A stretch of 64,000 bases of DNA, from the NCBI RefSeq assembly GCF_016545825.1, contig NC_052619.1, positions 7,021,501-7,085,500 of the forward strand, in the 5' to 3' direction. The notes below the pieces were generated by a model. The model saw nothing but the letters and a program-made list of their open reading frames with translations, had not been told where the DNA came from and ran no database searches. Within the stretch, counting starts at the first letter, position 1. Each line of letters begins with the position of its first letter. Both the position numbers and the translations under genes were made by a program. The DNA comes from Eucalyptus grandis (lineage: Eukaryota > Streptophyta > Magnoliopsida > Myrtales > Myrtaceae). Positions 23,601-36,189 of this stretch are shown here, one piece after another.

Positions 23601-24735
23601 ATTTTTTAATATATAGACTATTTTTATGTAAATTTCGATACTATTCGAGAATTGTTGCATTAACACGCTCTAGTGAAATTTCATGTAATCATAATTTGTA
23701 TGCTGTAATAATTCAATATACCAATAGATTTATTAGAACCAATAAATGCCAAGTATTGGAAATAATAACCCTGATTATTATTTAATTTCCACAGATTGAA
23801 ATTAATTTACCATTTTCTTTTTTTTCAAAATACTATATAATTAGGAGTATGCTTAACATTACCATTGTATTCTAAGATACTTCTCGGAATTTTAGTAGCT
23901 TATGAATAACACGATTAATCCTATAAAAAATTCAACGTGCACTTTGGAGCAACGGATGAAGAAAAAGCAATTTATGACCAAACTTGCTCCCTAAAAAGAA
24001 TTTTTAAATCTCAAGAAGTAAGGAGTTATATTGCACAATATTCTATCTTAAAGCAAATTTTCATTTGATTGCGGGATTAGTTACTATTATAAGTCTAATC
24101 ATTGTGGTTACCGAATTATTAAGTACAAAATTCTTAAAAAGTCTACACAAAATGTATATTGTTGAGTTATGTTTTCAATTTTGATTTGAAACTAGAACGT
24201 ATTTTCTGATAAGTGCTCATTTAATTGCTGTGGTTTGATATCTCATTTTACACGTTTTAAAGTTCTCAATCACCCAATTTCTGAAATCCTCATTTATTAG
24301 CTAAATATTGTCATCGTTATGTAAATAAATGAGTTTACAATTATAGCTTTTTCTATGTGTATGCTTATCTTTAGATGTACTGGCCCATATTCGCACATGA
24401 TATCTTATATCATTTATTAGCATTTCTTTAGTGATGGAAATTTTTTTCAGTAATGCGAGTTATTTCATAGAATAATAATTTCTAGTAATCATTGGGAAGC
24501 CTTATCATTTTTTTAAATGTTATAGAATGGGAGGAAAATAAAAGAGAAATTAGTTGAGAAAAATGGAGGACGCGACTCACGTGTTTGATAGGAGAAGGTC
24601 TTTGATTTTGCATCGTCTCTTTTCGGCGGTAGGGCAAAGGTGCTTTAACTCTCACCTGTCTCTCCTCGCCCCACCCCCTCCCCCAAGAATTCATTTAAGT
24701 TGCAACATTAACTAATCGTACATCTGGTAGCTACA
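23600..24735. other. Intergenic A+T-rich sequence
   Basis: I see no gene, RNA gene or bounded mobile element in this stretch. Confidence 0.5.
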
Positions 24736-24737
24736 CG

Positions 24738-24880
24738 GGCAAACTATGGGGCCGCACAAGGGAACCACCACCTTATGCAAGCGGTTAAGGCACCAAGCGC
24801 CTCCCCTGGTTTCGAACCCCTCAACTGAGGGCAATAATCAATGGGGTCTTATCTAGTGGAGCCACCGCGGCGGGTGGTCC
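24738..24880 (-). mobile_element. SINE-like tRNA-derived repeat 1
   Basis: On the minus strand there is an A-box-like GGTGGCTCCACTAGATAAG followed about 35 bp later by GGGGTTCGAAACC, a good match to the RNA polymerase III B box (GGTTCGANNCC). This spacing and order is that of a tRNA-derived SINE head. A clear poly-A or poly-T tail and target duplication were not resolved. Similar heads occur at 48590-48735 and 57760-57930. Confidence 0.6.
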
Positions 24881-24899
24881 TACATAGATAATATTTTAT

Positions 24900-26200
24900 C
24901 TCTAAAGATTAAGCTAATTAGAATCCCTTTTCCTACTAAAATGAGACCTGAGATCATCGAGATTTCGGAGGATTTTAGATGTCTCGTGTATAAGAAAATA
25001 TATGATTGACTGGCAAATTACACTTTTAAGTAGAGTTGAGATGAAAATTTCATTGATAAATTCAAACTTAGTTAACGATATTATCGAATACTCCACATAT
25101 ATATAGATAATTAGAATATTGGTTTTAATGAATAGAAATCAAGTATTGATAAACACACTAGTAAATTCAATTTAATTTTGTATTTTGTACTCCTCCAAGT
25201 AAAGAATTTAAAATAAGTTGGTAGGCACCCCCTAAATTTGAATACTTTCCGGTTTTTTTTTTTAACCCCTAACCAGCTAAATAGTTTGCCGTCTACCAAA
25301 TACATTCACTTATAGAATGCACAACTTGCGATTACGTACTCAGTTTCACTAATCTAGTAATCAATCAGCAAATTAACCGTGGATCACTAGTCTCATGCAT
25401 TCGCTTCCTCTTGTGCCCTTATTTTCGGAAACGGATGGGTTTCAACCTCATTTTTTTGTTTATTGAGAATGGGGTGTTTGGAAGTCTTTGGTCATCTTAT
25501 TAAATGAATTTCGCTGAATGTCTTATGCATGTCAAATAGATAAAGAGCAAGGAATCAACACACGAAGTGACCCTCCAAAAGAATATGCAAGTAAGATGAT
25601 CCATAATCAATTTTTAAACGTGAAAAGATTGAGAAAGAGGTCGCTCAATCGGGTTGTCCTGCCTTTCATTGACAACTTTCGAGAATCAAATCAAATCTTG
25701 TCCAGAACTTTATATCAACTCAGTTTCAGTGGTACAATAGCTCCATCATCATGTGTTTTCTTAGTCACCTGCCAAAGGCAAGAACGCAGATGCTTTTGTA
25801 AGTTTGCTATTAACCGATGAAAAGAAACAATGCATTAATCTCGCACCGGTGTCGTATGACGGATGAAATAGTCAAAATTGCAAAAATAAAATGTAAAAGC
25901 AATGGGCATACCTACAAGGCTACAATCATGAATAGAGGCAATAAATGGACATCTATGTTACTTCTTTTTTTTTCCATAATACGTCTTATTTAATTCTTTC
26001 CATTCGATTAATCTTTTATAAAAACACATAAATGGTTCAGTCCTATGATTTCATTCATCGAATGAGAGACGTAGTCTCAAAAAATTATTCTTAGTTAATG
26101 GAGTTACAATTTGGGCAAAAAATTCATCAATCCAAATCCAATACTAGGCTCCTTTAATTCTGATAAGGCTAGAACTTCAACTGGCCTCAAGAAAAGTATG
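24900..26200. other. Intergenic sequence without recognisable features
   Basis: A 300-bp open frame at 25518-25820 (plus strand) has no recognisable domain, no start context and no similar copy in the window, so I do not call it a gene. Confidence 0.4.
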
Positions 26201-26529
26201 TTGATGGACGTCATCAATCACACAAGCCATTACGTCAGCACAAAACGGACAAAAAATTTATTAAATTCTCAGAATTACTTCATGCCGTCGTGTTTCACAT
26301 TGAAATGAAAAATTATGTTGTTTCTCTTTCGACGTTGATTTGGGGCCCTCCGCGGGGAACCGGTTTTTAATGTTAATGAAGAGACGGTGGAAGGACCAAC
26401 GAGACAGCTAAGGCTTTTATTTAATTGCCTCGACAAGCGGATGAAACTGGCCCCAATGCTACAAGCAAATCCAATGGTAATTAGTATGTTCCTACTCCCT
26501 CTCCATAATAGATGCTAATAATGTTTGTC

Positions 26530-27800
26530 AGAATAGTCAACCTCCCATAAAAATTAAGCAAATTCTTGTAGCTTCAAATCAAGGCCCAAACGATGTAAAT
26601 AATCAAATTAATGCTGCTCAAAATAACCAAATTGATAATAATAATTTGGCAAACCAAGCTGATCAACATGTTGGTCAAATGCCAAATATTACAAATATAA
26701 ACCCGGTAACACCATTGGTACCAACCAACGTGAATAATTCTTGTCTTCCTAATTGCCAATTGATATTAATATAGATAAGCCGGGAAGACCAACTTCACCA
26801 ACTAGGTGGCAAGATGGCCAAGAAAATCCTCAATTAACCCCAGCATGGTGTTAAAAAAGTTCGACAACACTTCTGTCTAGATAGGGGTGTTGTAAGACCC
26901 GTGTACAGGAAACTTTATCCTAAATGGATCAACAATTAGCCTTTTCTTATAGGCTTTAAAATCCCTGATTTTGCCATCTTAACTGGCGAAGAACAATTGA
27001 CCATTGAGCATTTTAGCCCATTTGTAGCCCAATACGAGGAAGCAAAAACAAATGGGTTCTTAAGGCTTAGGTTGTTCAGTGTCTTTATGTATAATTGGGC
27101 AAAGATTTTTTTTTTTTTTTTTAAAAAGACAATTTTATTCTCAATTTTATAGAAGATATTTGATGTATCAATCACTAATTTGGCTAGGCTCTATATGTAC
27201 AACAATGAGTTAATCGATCAATCTATTGTTTGATTTAAAAAGTTTAGAAATAGATACCTCATTTCACTCTTAGCTAAAAAGTTCATAGAGTCGAAGGTCA
27301 AGATTTTGTCACTCTATTCCAAATGGCAGCGAAAGTGTCTAAGTATGACCAGCTACTTAAAGAAAGAAATAAAAAGTAGCATGAAGATTACACAAAACGT
27401 AACTTAAATGGAAATACATGAGTTAATGGATGAATCTAACCAATGTAAAATATTAAAATAGCTGTGGCAAATGTAGTGCTCGACAAGTTTTATGTTTTTC
27501 CAGCCTTAAAGCCTTCCAAAATAAAGAAAACAACAATGACTAAGACTAAAGGCACTCAAGTTTGCTCATTCAATATTAATAAATTCGGCAAAATCTTTCA
27601 GACCGAAGGCCAAGTAATTTCTAGAAAAGAAGATTTAGTAAAGAAATTGCAAGCAACAACATTCATTAAGCCGTACTCAATTAATTGTCCCTAAAAATAA
27701 TTGAAGAGGCAATTGGGTAGCAAAATCAAAGTTACTGATAATAATGGGGTATATGATAGCTCTTGATTATCTAACTCAAAAGAAATTAATAATTGATAAA
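26530..27800 (+). pseudogene. Ty3/gypsy-like gag remnant
   Basis: A degraded frame gives an Asn/Gln-rich N-terminal part (VNNQINAAQNNQIDNNNLAN) and then the plant gypsy gag signature YRKLYPKWINN, GFKIPDFAILTGEEQLTIEH and EEAKTNGFLRLRLFSV near 26910-27090. Lysine-rich sequence follows to about 27694. This is the retrotransposon gag domain of gypsy-type (probably Tat/Ogre-like) elements. Stops, frameshifts and a 17-base T run at 27106 break it. No LTRs, protease or polymerase are seen beside it. Confidence 0.68.
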
Positions 27801-27869
27801 TCATTCAATTTTTTTATGAGGGGACACTAGAAAATGTCCAAATATTGTAGTTTATAGTTTGGTTGACAA

Positions 27870-28035
27870 ACACCGTTAAGGTAGTGGAATCGATGTAACT
27901 ATTGAGTAGTAGAGTCGATATATCCGTCAAGATAATAAGTTCGATTTAACTGTCAAGTAGTGAAATTAATGTGACCATTAAGTAACAGAGTCATATAACC
28001 GTTTATGTAATCATCAAGTAATGAAATCTTGATAG
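27870..28035. repeat. Degenerate minisatellite
   Basis: About five loosely conserved units of roughly 33 bp contain the pattern CGTCAAGTAGT-R-RAGTCGATRTAAC. The array belongs to block B of the tandem duplication, and a weaker version is at 30195-30265. Confidence 0.5.
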
Positions 28036-28749
28036 CTGTTCGTAGTAGCTTATTGCGAGCTATGAGACTCGCATTGTACTCATTGTACAGGATTGGAGTG
28101 CAATTAGTGTGACTTTTATCTTCCATTGGGTGGATCCGTCCTAGTCCGGTTTTGCATTGCACCATGGGATAAGGGATACGTTCGACGACAGAGTGCTTTC
28201 ACATGGATCTGTTTCCGTATTGGGATGTACCGTGGCAATGACTGAAATACGGTGTTTGTCTTCAAATGCGATATACGCATCAACCGTTATGGACGATTTT
28301 TGGGAGTAAAGTCAATTCTTGCCAGTACAGAGAAATTACATACCATTGAAGTGCCGAAAAAGGGCGTTCGGACAAACTGGTAGTGTGAACCCAAGACGAG
28401 ACACCGCCTCGAGTCGCCCGCCGAAAGAGATAATGAATGCATGTCTCTTCGTCAATAATCCCATCACGTGCTAGAACAGAGAAATCTTTTCTGACTAATA
28501 ATGAACGATGACGATTGGCGAATCACGTTCACGGTGACGTTCGTAGCGTTCTCATTGGTCCCTTGGATTCCAGGAGATTATTAGCAACAAATGGAATGAG
28601 CATAGTTCAAAATGGATGACTCCCACCTTAGAATTGGGAACCATTCATTAAAAATCAATTCCGAAAAATTAGAATCGGAACTATGTTTTGTTTGATTCTC
28701 AAGTGGGTCTATGAAAAACCGGTCCCATAAGAACATTTTACAACTAGCC

Positions 28750-29300
28750 ACAGTAAAAAAAAAAAAAAAAAAAAAAAGAACTTCCTTATTCTAAATTAGA
28801 AGATTAGTAAAAAGATTGGATTCACATTAAAAAATGAGAGTTAACGTTGTAAGTTAATGGACGTCGGGCTTGAGAGTCAAAGTCATGAGTAAGAGAAGAC
28901 AACTCATACAATGTGAGAATGAGACAAAACGAGCATTTAGTTAATGGGTGTCGAAGCTTTAGATTAGGGATTTCAAAGTTTTCATTTTTCTTAATTTTTT
29001 ATCAATTCTTTTTAAAATTAAATATATATTTATATATGACTGATCCGATCCAGTTTAGATGGATTGATGGATAATTCCATATCTAGATCCGAGAATCAAA
29101 TCGGTATTCACTAGTTCCAATAAATTAAAATCGAGAACCGGATAAGTTCCCTTGAGAACTGCCGGTTCCTAATCCGGTCCGATTTGATTTCGAATGGTTT
29201 GGGCAATTTTTGATTTTTTTGCACATCCTTAACAGTAAACCCCTTGTGCCTTTATATTACTTTCGATGATATGGCACATTCTAATGTTTCTAGTTGATTG
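28750..29300. other. Intergenic sequence inside the duplication unit
   Basis: The stretch contains an A run of about 22 bases at 28757 and repeated GAACCGG / CCGGTTC words near 28710 and 29135-29175. No gene is recognised. Confidence 0.4.
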
Positions 29301-29919
29301 GATTATTTTGAGTGAATTATCATTCGTGGGAAATATCTATCATTACTAAGACCCATCAATCGGTGTCGCTCGATCACTCAAGCCATTACCCTCAGCACAA
29401 AACGGACATAAAATGCGGTGAATTCTCAGTGACAATTGATGTTTATCGTGTTTCGAATCGACATTGAAAGATTATGTTTGTTTCTCATTGCCGTTGATGG
29501 GGGAACCGACTTGAAGGATTGCAATAAATTGAGAACGAGCAACCAGAACGGAGACACGTCAATCTGGATAGATAAAGAGGCGTCGGAGGGGACCACGGAG
29601 GAATCCAAGGCCTTTTTATTCTATTGCCTCGATAGGTGGATAAAATTGGGCCCCAATTAGACGTCTTCAAATACAAACTGGAAAGCACTAACAAAAATAT
29701 GTTGGATTCAAGGCAGTATTTTTCTACTTTATTAAAAACTTCGTTGTTTATCCTCATGAAAAACCTTACTCTTACTTTTTTTTTTATGATTAATATTATT
29801 AAGAATGCCAAACTAGTACCCAATTGTCTATTATTAGGATTAAATGACATATCTACTTTCCACCCATCAAACACATTATGTCCGCTATCTATACATGGTC
29901 ACAAACTAGTGGCACTGAA

Positions 29920-29940
29920 ATATATATATATATATATATT
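29920..29940. repeat. (TA)n microsatellite
   Basis: A run of about ten TA dinucleotides in non-coding sequence. Confidence 0.85.
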
Positions 29941-31499
29941 ACTATAAAAAAAAATTTATGTCAAGTTTGTCATTTTCCATATCAAATTTGTTTTATAGTG
30001 TCTGCCACGATGCATTTTGGGTCATGATACCGATTTGAGTTAGGGTATCAATTTGGGCCCTTTGTTATAAGAAAATTAATTTAAGGTAGATGTGTCATAA
30101 GGTTGTCTATTTTAGATGTTTTGTAAGATGAAAATCCATTTGAGGTAAACATATCATGAGGGTAATATTTGTGATTTTTTGTTAAAACAAAAAATTGCCT
30201 AGTATTTTAGTTGACAGTAATTGAGGAGTAGTATGGTCGATATAAGCATTAAGTATTGGAGTCTTAGTAATTGCTCGTAATAGTCAATTGTAGGTTATAT
30301 ACTTATGCATTGTATGTTTTACAAAGAACTAATAATCAATCAAAGAATGCCCAATTATATATATTCACTTCTAGATTACCACTACATTTTAGTACCTTTA
30401 TATTGCTGACAATAATTGTTATCAATATTAGTGCTTTTAATTTTCTGGTCGTTTACGTTTTCGTCCAACAATCAACACATGAACCTTCATTCATCAATCC
30501 ATATTTCGATGAGTTTTTTGTCTGACTCTTTTTGATATATCAAGGTATTAACTCTTCCTTTTAAATGAGCCATGAAATTCGTCATTTTCTCCGGCATGCT
30601 CTACTTGCTGCCTCTCTTAATTACCATCATGTCCTTTTTGTCCATGAGATTAGAGTTCTCGCGTGTCTTTATATATAAAGAACACCCATTAATTTTGTAT
30701 CATTAATAAGGATGAGAGTGTGCAATTAGCATAACTACCTCTCTAAGGGTTACCATCGGAACTCCATACCATGCCACAGAGTATTTCAATCATGAGTCTG
30801 TCGAGTCCGACTTTACATTGCCCCAACGCTCCGTGTTCATTGCACACACGTGGAGATTGTGCTCTCATATATGCATAGATTTGTTTCTATAATGTGATGT
30901 GTCATGAGAGTGACTGAACTACGGTGTTTGGCTACAACGCGCTCTACAGGTCTGTAGGGTATACTTAATCCTGGCAAATACATGCGAACACATACAGAAA
31001 AAGACACGAAAAAAGAACCGAAAGGACAAATTTGTTGTGTGAACCTGAGACGAGGCGACCTCCATTGCCTTGGAGGGCCCAAGACCAAAGCTTCAGTCAC
31101 GAGACGAAACAGATCATGAATGCAATATGTAGTCGTCGTTATCTTAACACGTGCCAAAAAGAAAGAGGGAGCACCGACCACCCCCCCCCCCCCTATCTGC
31201 AATGGACACTTGTTACTTCTTGGGGCATTAATGGGGAATTTCGAATTTAATGTGATTTGATGGCCCAACCAATTGTCCCCAGACGCATGGAAAAAATAAA
31301 TGGAATTCCTAATTTATTGAACGTTTCGAAATTTATACGTTTTAAATATTTCGGTGAAAATTTAAAATTTTCGACTGCTATAAAAATAGTTAAAGATAAA
31401 AGTGGGAAGTCGAGAGACCCGTCTGTATGCATTGTACCGTGGTTTGGCACTAATCTGAATTATTTATTTAGTCTAATAAGTTTGGTGTTTGTGACTTAA

Positions 31500-31990
31500 G
31501 AATCATCTATTGTTATTCAACATTCTTAAGATGGATTTTCAAATAACTTGAGAAAATAAAATTTTGATGGTGACGTTCATCACATATAATGAATTTTCCC
31601 GTCCATCACTTTGGCCTAAATTTTGCTCGTGTAAGAACATTCATCAGTAATGCATTTTAACCTAACATTTCCTCACTTCTAATGATTACACGTGGGGAAG
31701 CTCAAATTCTCCTAATCATTTCATGCATATCCTTTTAAAAAAAGGAATCGTCCATATGGTTTGTTCATCATCTTTTCAATTTTTTCTTTATGACGACTAT
31801 ATATTCAAAATTCTCGTCTGCACAAATGTGTATGAGATCTCCCCAAATTGTTGCATCAACATTAATCCATTTTACTGATCAATCAAACAAATATTTTATT
31901 TGACTTTATATAAAGATCGGCCTATATGTTGTTGGCAAAAGCATTTTGGAGATATATGAACACTAATATTGAGACGCATCAATGCACATA
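31500..31990 (-). repeat. Inverted paralogue of the copia insertion site
   Basis: On the minus strand this stretch aligns first with 957-1104 (shared GAATTTTGAATATAT, AAAAGGATATGCA, AATTTGAGCTTCC) and then, without a gap, with 12499-12680 (shared CATTAGAAGTGAGG, AAATGTTAGGTTAAAAT, GGGAAAATTCATTA, TTTCTCAAGTT). The copia element sits exactly between the two halves. It is therefore an unoccupied copy of the same repeat. Confidence 0.8.
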
Positions 31991-32342
31991 AAGTTGTTTT
32001 TCGTCTCACTATGGAAGAGCTTAATGGAGGATAATGCGATAAATCAAGTGTGCATATACACATGTCAACTACTTCATGAAATCTTTCACCCGAAAATCTA
32101 AATCACCTGCACTAATTCTAACATTCTAACCTTCCTCCGACATGTTTAGTTGCCGTAATCCGCTTTTTTTTTTTTTTTTTCCTGTTTTTAGATTATAGAT
32201 TACTGCAAGAGGATGTTCAGCTTGAGGCTGCAGATTTTTCCCATGTACCATCGTGGACAGGGTGAGCTCATCTATCCTTGCCCCGCCACAATGCGAATAA
32301 GGTGTAAGACCGGCATTACACACCTATTTCTTATAGACTAAC

Positions 32343-33559
32343 TGTTGACACCCAAAAATACCCCTATAAACATGTACCGGTCACAAGGGATAGAAAGCTC
32401 TAAAGCTACTGTTGCGATTGTATATGGGCCATAATCCATATTGGCCTAGCCCATAAATATCCATACGAAATTAGACAATTGAGGAATTTGAGGAATTTTG
32501 GCTGGATTCCAACAAACGAACAGAGACATATAATACCGAAATGAAGTAGCAAGTTGCCACGTATCGAAGCCAAAGATCAATAACGAAGACGCAACCTTGG
32601 TGGTAAAAATAGTCAAGAACAGTTCAAAGGGTGCCAAACTCGGCCAAACAAGCCATGACACCATTGTCGAACAAGTATGGATAAAGTGGCTCAACATGGA
32701 ACGTGGAACAACTCTTGATGAGGAAGTAACCAACCATTGACGGTTACCAAGTTGGCCTATAAATATCACAAGCTATCCAACAAACACCCCCAAACAATAC
32801 ACAAAACTAACTCTATATTGCCTTTATCTTTACTTAGTTTTAGCTTAGCCTTAGCTTAGGATTCTTGTCATATATTCAATTCCAGCAAGTATCTTTATCC
32901 CATGACGTGTTCTCGATGAGATTCAAGTGCTAACCTATTGTTCAACATAGTTGATTAGATTCTGGCATTGTTTCTCATCCTCATCTAGAGACGATGTTCA
33001 TTAAATATTGCCTTTGTCTAGCGTTGTCGATTAAATTCCAATGTTGTGTTTATGCACGCATCTAGGAACAGTGTATACTAGGTTTTATTATCATTGTCCA
33101 GCGCTATTGATTAAATTTCAACGTTGTGTCCTCGTATCTATCTTGGATCACTATTTACTGAGTGCTGTCCTTTCTGTCCAGCGTCGTTGATTAGATTTTG
33201 ATTTTGTAGCCTTAAACTTAGTAGAAGGTAGTGCTTTATCAAGCATCTTGTTCATATCTTGTGTTGTCAAAATGCCTCCGATATTGTATAGACTCCTTTA
33301 ATTTTAATTGGGTTTCATTATTATATAAAGTAGGTCTAAATGATGTCATTAATTAGGTTTTGACATTAATTATCATTGATATTGAAAGTGCGATAAGCCG
33401 GTGACTTCTTTAATTTCGAGATTATAAATTGTATAGTTTCACTCATATTTAACCCTCTGCGTCCAAAACTAATACATAACTTAAGTCTCATTCAATAAAA
33501 ACCAAAATATAACACTTGGTAAAAGACTTTTCGTTGCGGGATCCAGAATCGACGAAATA
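32343..33559 (+). mobile_element. Possible solo LTR
   Basis: The segment starts TGTTGACACCCAAAAATACC, a common plant gypsy LTR start, and has a TATA-like GGCCTATAAATATCAC at 32753. CTAAC occurs directly before it (32338-32342) and again at 33560-33564, which could be a 5-bp target duplication. The 3' end would read GACGAAATA rather than ending in CA, so the right boundary is uncertain. Confidence 0.45.
32938..33215. repeat. Tandem array, about 82-bp unit, 3.3 copies
   Basis: Successive units carry TTGATTAGATTCTGG, TCGATTAAATTCCAA, TTGATTAAATTTCAA and TTGATTAGATTTTGA. Each unit ends with the sequence TCTAGCG or TCCAGCG followed by TTGTCG, CTATTG or TCGTTG. The array lies within the possible solo LTR. 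Confidence 0.65.
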
Positions 33560-33564
33560 CTAAC

Positions 33565-34320
33565 CAAAGTTTTCTAATACTGACGAGATTAGGAATTGAG
33601 AGCAATGATTATTGGCTTGTAAAGTAATCAAGTCATGACCACTTGACCAACCGCCATGATGATCTTACGGATTTACATGATCCATGCATTCAAACAATAG
33701 TCACGTATGTGATTAAGAAATCCCGACATGAAAATTATGTGTCCGAGAGTTTCCTTAGAATAGATCGAAGAGAATATCACTCTGGAAGATAAGGAATGGC
33801 AGGTTGGAATTCGACCTGGGGCAAAGTGGTAGTGATATGGGGTATAATTTGTCCGTCCAAATTGGAACACCATCCTAACCTCTCAAATGGGGAATTTGAT
33901 ATCTCCACTGTTTATATAGTAAGTTTGAATGAGGATCTCAACCCCCGATTTATCTTCTTCTTTTTTTTTTTTTAAATGAAATTCCATTCAAGCTGTCAAG
34001 GCAAATTTTTATTCTACAAACTAAAGGATGAATAATACCGTAATTAGAAGTCACTGTAATGCTAGGTTCTCCCTCAATCATTTGCACTTTTACAACCGAA
34101 TACTAATTTTGCCAAGTTATACAATTTTGAATGAGAATTTCATTTTGATAAGTTATAATCTAAGAAAAATTCTAGAGACTTAGTTAGATTGCATATAAAT
34201 GAGAGATGAAAGGAAGTGAAGTGCATATAGAGGTCCCTTAGGTAGGAATAAGTCTCATGTTCTTGTACGTGCACAAGTGAGATTGCATATAAATGAGCAA
34301 AAAAAAAAAAAAAAAAAAAG
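33565..34320. other. Intergenic sequence
   Basis: I see no gene or bounded element, only an A/T-rich region with homopolymer runs at 33961 and 34300. Confidence 0.4.
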
Positions 34321-34323
34321 ATT

Positions 34324-35217
34324 CATAAACATATTGTATTAATACCAATTCAGTCCCAAATCTTTCAATTAAACTGATGTAATTCTAAATATTTTTGCAT
34401 TGATACCAATCGGGTCTATTCGACCAATTTATGTGAGAAATTGCCAACATAAATATCAGTTGTCCTATGCAATACGACCAATACTAATGTGGACATTCTT
34501 ATGTAACATTTACTTATTTTTTCTACAAAAAAAAAAAAAATTATCCTGTTTCTTTCTCTTTTCCTTCTTTTCTTTTTCTTTTTTTTTTTTTTTTTTTTTT
34601 TTTTTGTTCCTTATTATCCTCCACCAACCTCCAACCTTGAGCACGAGGGCCGAGATGCCTTGGCCAACCTTTGCAAGGCTCAACCTTGCCAGAGGCTTGG
34701 GAGGGCCAGTGAGGGTTTCTTAGTGCTCATCAACCCTCACCGCCTCTGGCAAAGGCTGGGACAAGGGTCCCCTCGCTAGATCTGGCAAGGGCCTACCTCA
34801 TGCTGCCCTCACTAGCCCTCACCAATCTTTGGTGAGGGTCGGTCTCACCTATGGTCGGTGAGGGCGTCCCAACCCTTGCCCTTGCGGACAATCAACAACC
34901 TCTCGTGCCAATCGAAGGTGGGTAGAAGAAAATAAAGAAAGGGGAAAAGGAAAAGAGAAGGACAAAAGAAAAAAGGAAATAATTAATAAATAACAAAAAA
35001 AAAATTGAAAAAAAAAATTAAAAATAATTAAAAATTATATAAAAATATCAATGTTAGTGTCAATCGTGTTATGTAAAATGATTAGCATCTATGTCAACAA
35101 TTTTCGGTATAAATTGATCGAATGAACTCAATTGGTACCAATGTGAAAATGTCTAAAATTAAATTGATCCAATTGAAAGGTTTATGACTAAAATAATATC
35201 ATTGCAATAGGTTTATG
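34324..35217. mobile_element. MITE-like element with long inverted ends
   Basis: The left end reads CATAAACATATTGTATTAATA and the right end, reversed, CATAAACCTATTGCAATGATA. The similarity continues inward for about 100 bp (AATCTTTCAATTAAACTGAT against AACCTTTCAATTGGATCAAT; GATACCAATCGGGT against GGTACCAATTGAGT). The centre holds long pyrimidine runs and a G+C-rich island (34630-34920) with repeated GCAAGG and CCCTCAC words. It is non-coding. Confidence 0.65.
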
Positions 35218-35997
35218 GCCTTTTTGGTACTTTTCCCATAAAAATGCTTGTTTCTGTAGAAAAAGAGACTATCGAGACCTCTTTTTTGGTGTGCTTTGGG
35301 CCTCCTTGCATACATCACCTTTGTCTATCAAGTCTAAGAGCTCGCCGCATTGACTCGGCGGACTTGTTTTTAATGTGTTAGAATATCCAACTGATTAACT
35401 TAAGTTAGCTAATAGTTGATTAACTTAAGTTAGCCAATAGAGGGAGGCCGCATGTTTATGAAGTACATATAAGCCCCATAAATAAGCGATGTGAGATTCT
35501 TTAATACCCCTTTAATGTGTCAAATGGACTAGAAAAAATATGTATAATTTAATTAATGGGAACCAGACATTTGAAATAAACTAAGGCAAACTATTTTTGA
35601 TACCATGTTAAAATATACAACCCCAAAATTTAAACTAATAAATGAAGGGAAACTGCATATACATAAAATGTAATAAATTTAGAAAATAAGAGATTCATGA
35701 CACTTTAATAAGGAAATATGTGACACATTCATACATAACTTACTCATAATTAAGTATACGCAAATTACACATTCTCTTGTTACATAAAGAGGAGAGAATA
35801 TTCAGTGGTTCGTGCGCGCCACGTCATCTGCTGACCTGGCGCGCACAAACCACTCAGAGATCGACACACGTTATGTGGGACCCGTTGGAAAATGGAGGGG
35901 CGGGCTCGGCTTGGCTCGGCTTGCTGCAGAAGAAAAGACAGGTCACGACTCCCGCCCAGAATATTTCTCTCCTGGATTGAATTTTCCGCAATTTTCT

Positions 35998-36050
35998 ATC
36001 TCTCTCTCTCTCTCTCCTCCTCCTCCTCCTCCTCCTCCTCCTCCTCCTCC
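35998..36050. repeat. (CT)n(CTC)n microsatellite
   Basis: A CT run passes into about ten CTC/TCC triplets in the presumed leader of the captured plus-strand gene. It makes long Pro/Ser- or Arg/Gly-type open frames on both strands. Confidence 0.9.
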
Positions 36051-36189
36051 CACTCGCGACGTCCGCTCTGCTCTCTCTCTCTCCCCTCCGCGAAGTCGTC
36101 CGACGCTGATGCCGACGCAGCCTCCGCCTCCTCCCCTGAACCCGACTCTGACGCCAACGCCCCTCCGCCTCCCTCTCGTGACCTCTAGT

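Larger units (their letters stand above)
26205..31150. repeat. Degraded tandem segmental duplication
   Basis: Two blocks occur twice in the same order. Block A: about 26205-26475 and 29355-29665 share AGCACAAAACGGACA, ATTCTCAG and a stretch around TATTGCCTCGA, GGATAAAATTGG and GGCCCCAAT (with changes). Block B: about 27890-28460 and 30195-31150 share CTGAAATACGGTGTTTG / CTGAACTACGGTGTTTG and GTGTGAACC followed by AGACGAG. The period is about 2.7-3.1 kb. The first unit also carries a gypsy-like gag remnant. No gene is recognised in either unit. Confidence 0.65.

Noticed and set aside
25518..25820. 100-codon plus-strand frame
   Set aside because: No recognisable domain, no paralogue in the window and no splice or promoter signal that would single it out from chance.
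35785..35950. The two TIR copies read as duplicated promoters of ordinary convergent genes
   Set aside because: The exact 9-bp duplication directly outside both copies and the truncated PIG-U inside fit a transposon far better than a promoter duplication.
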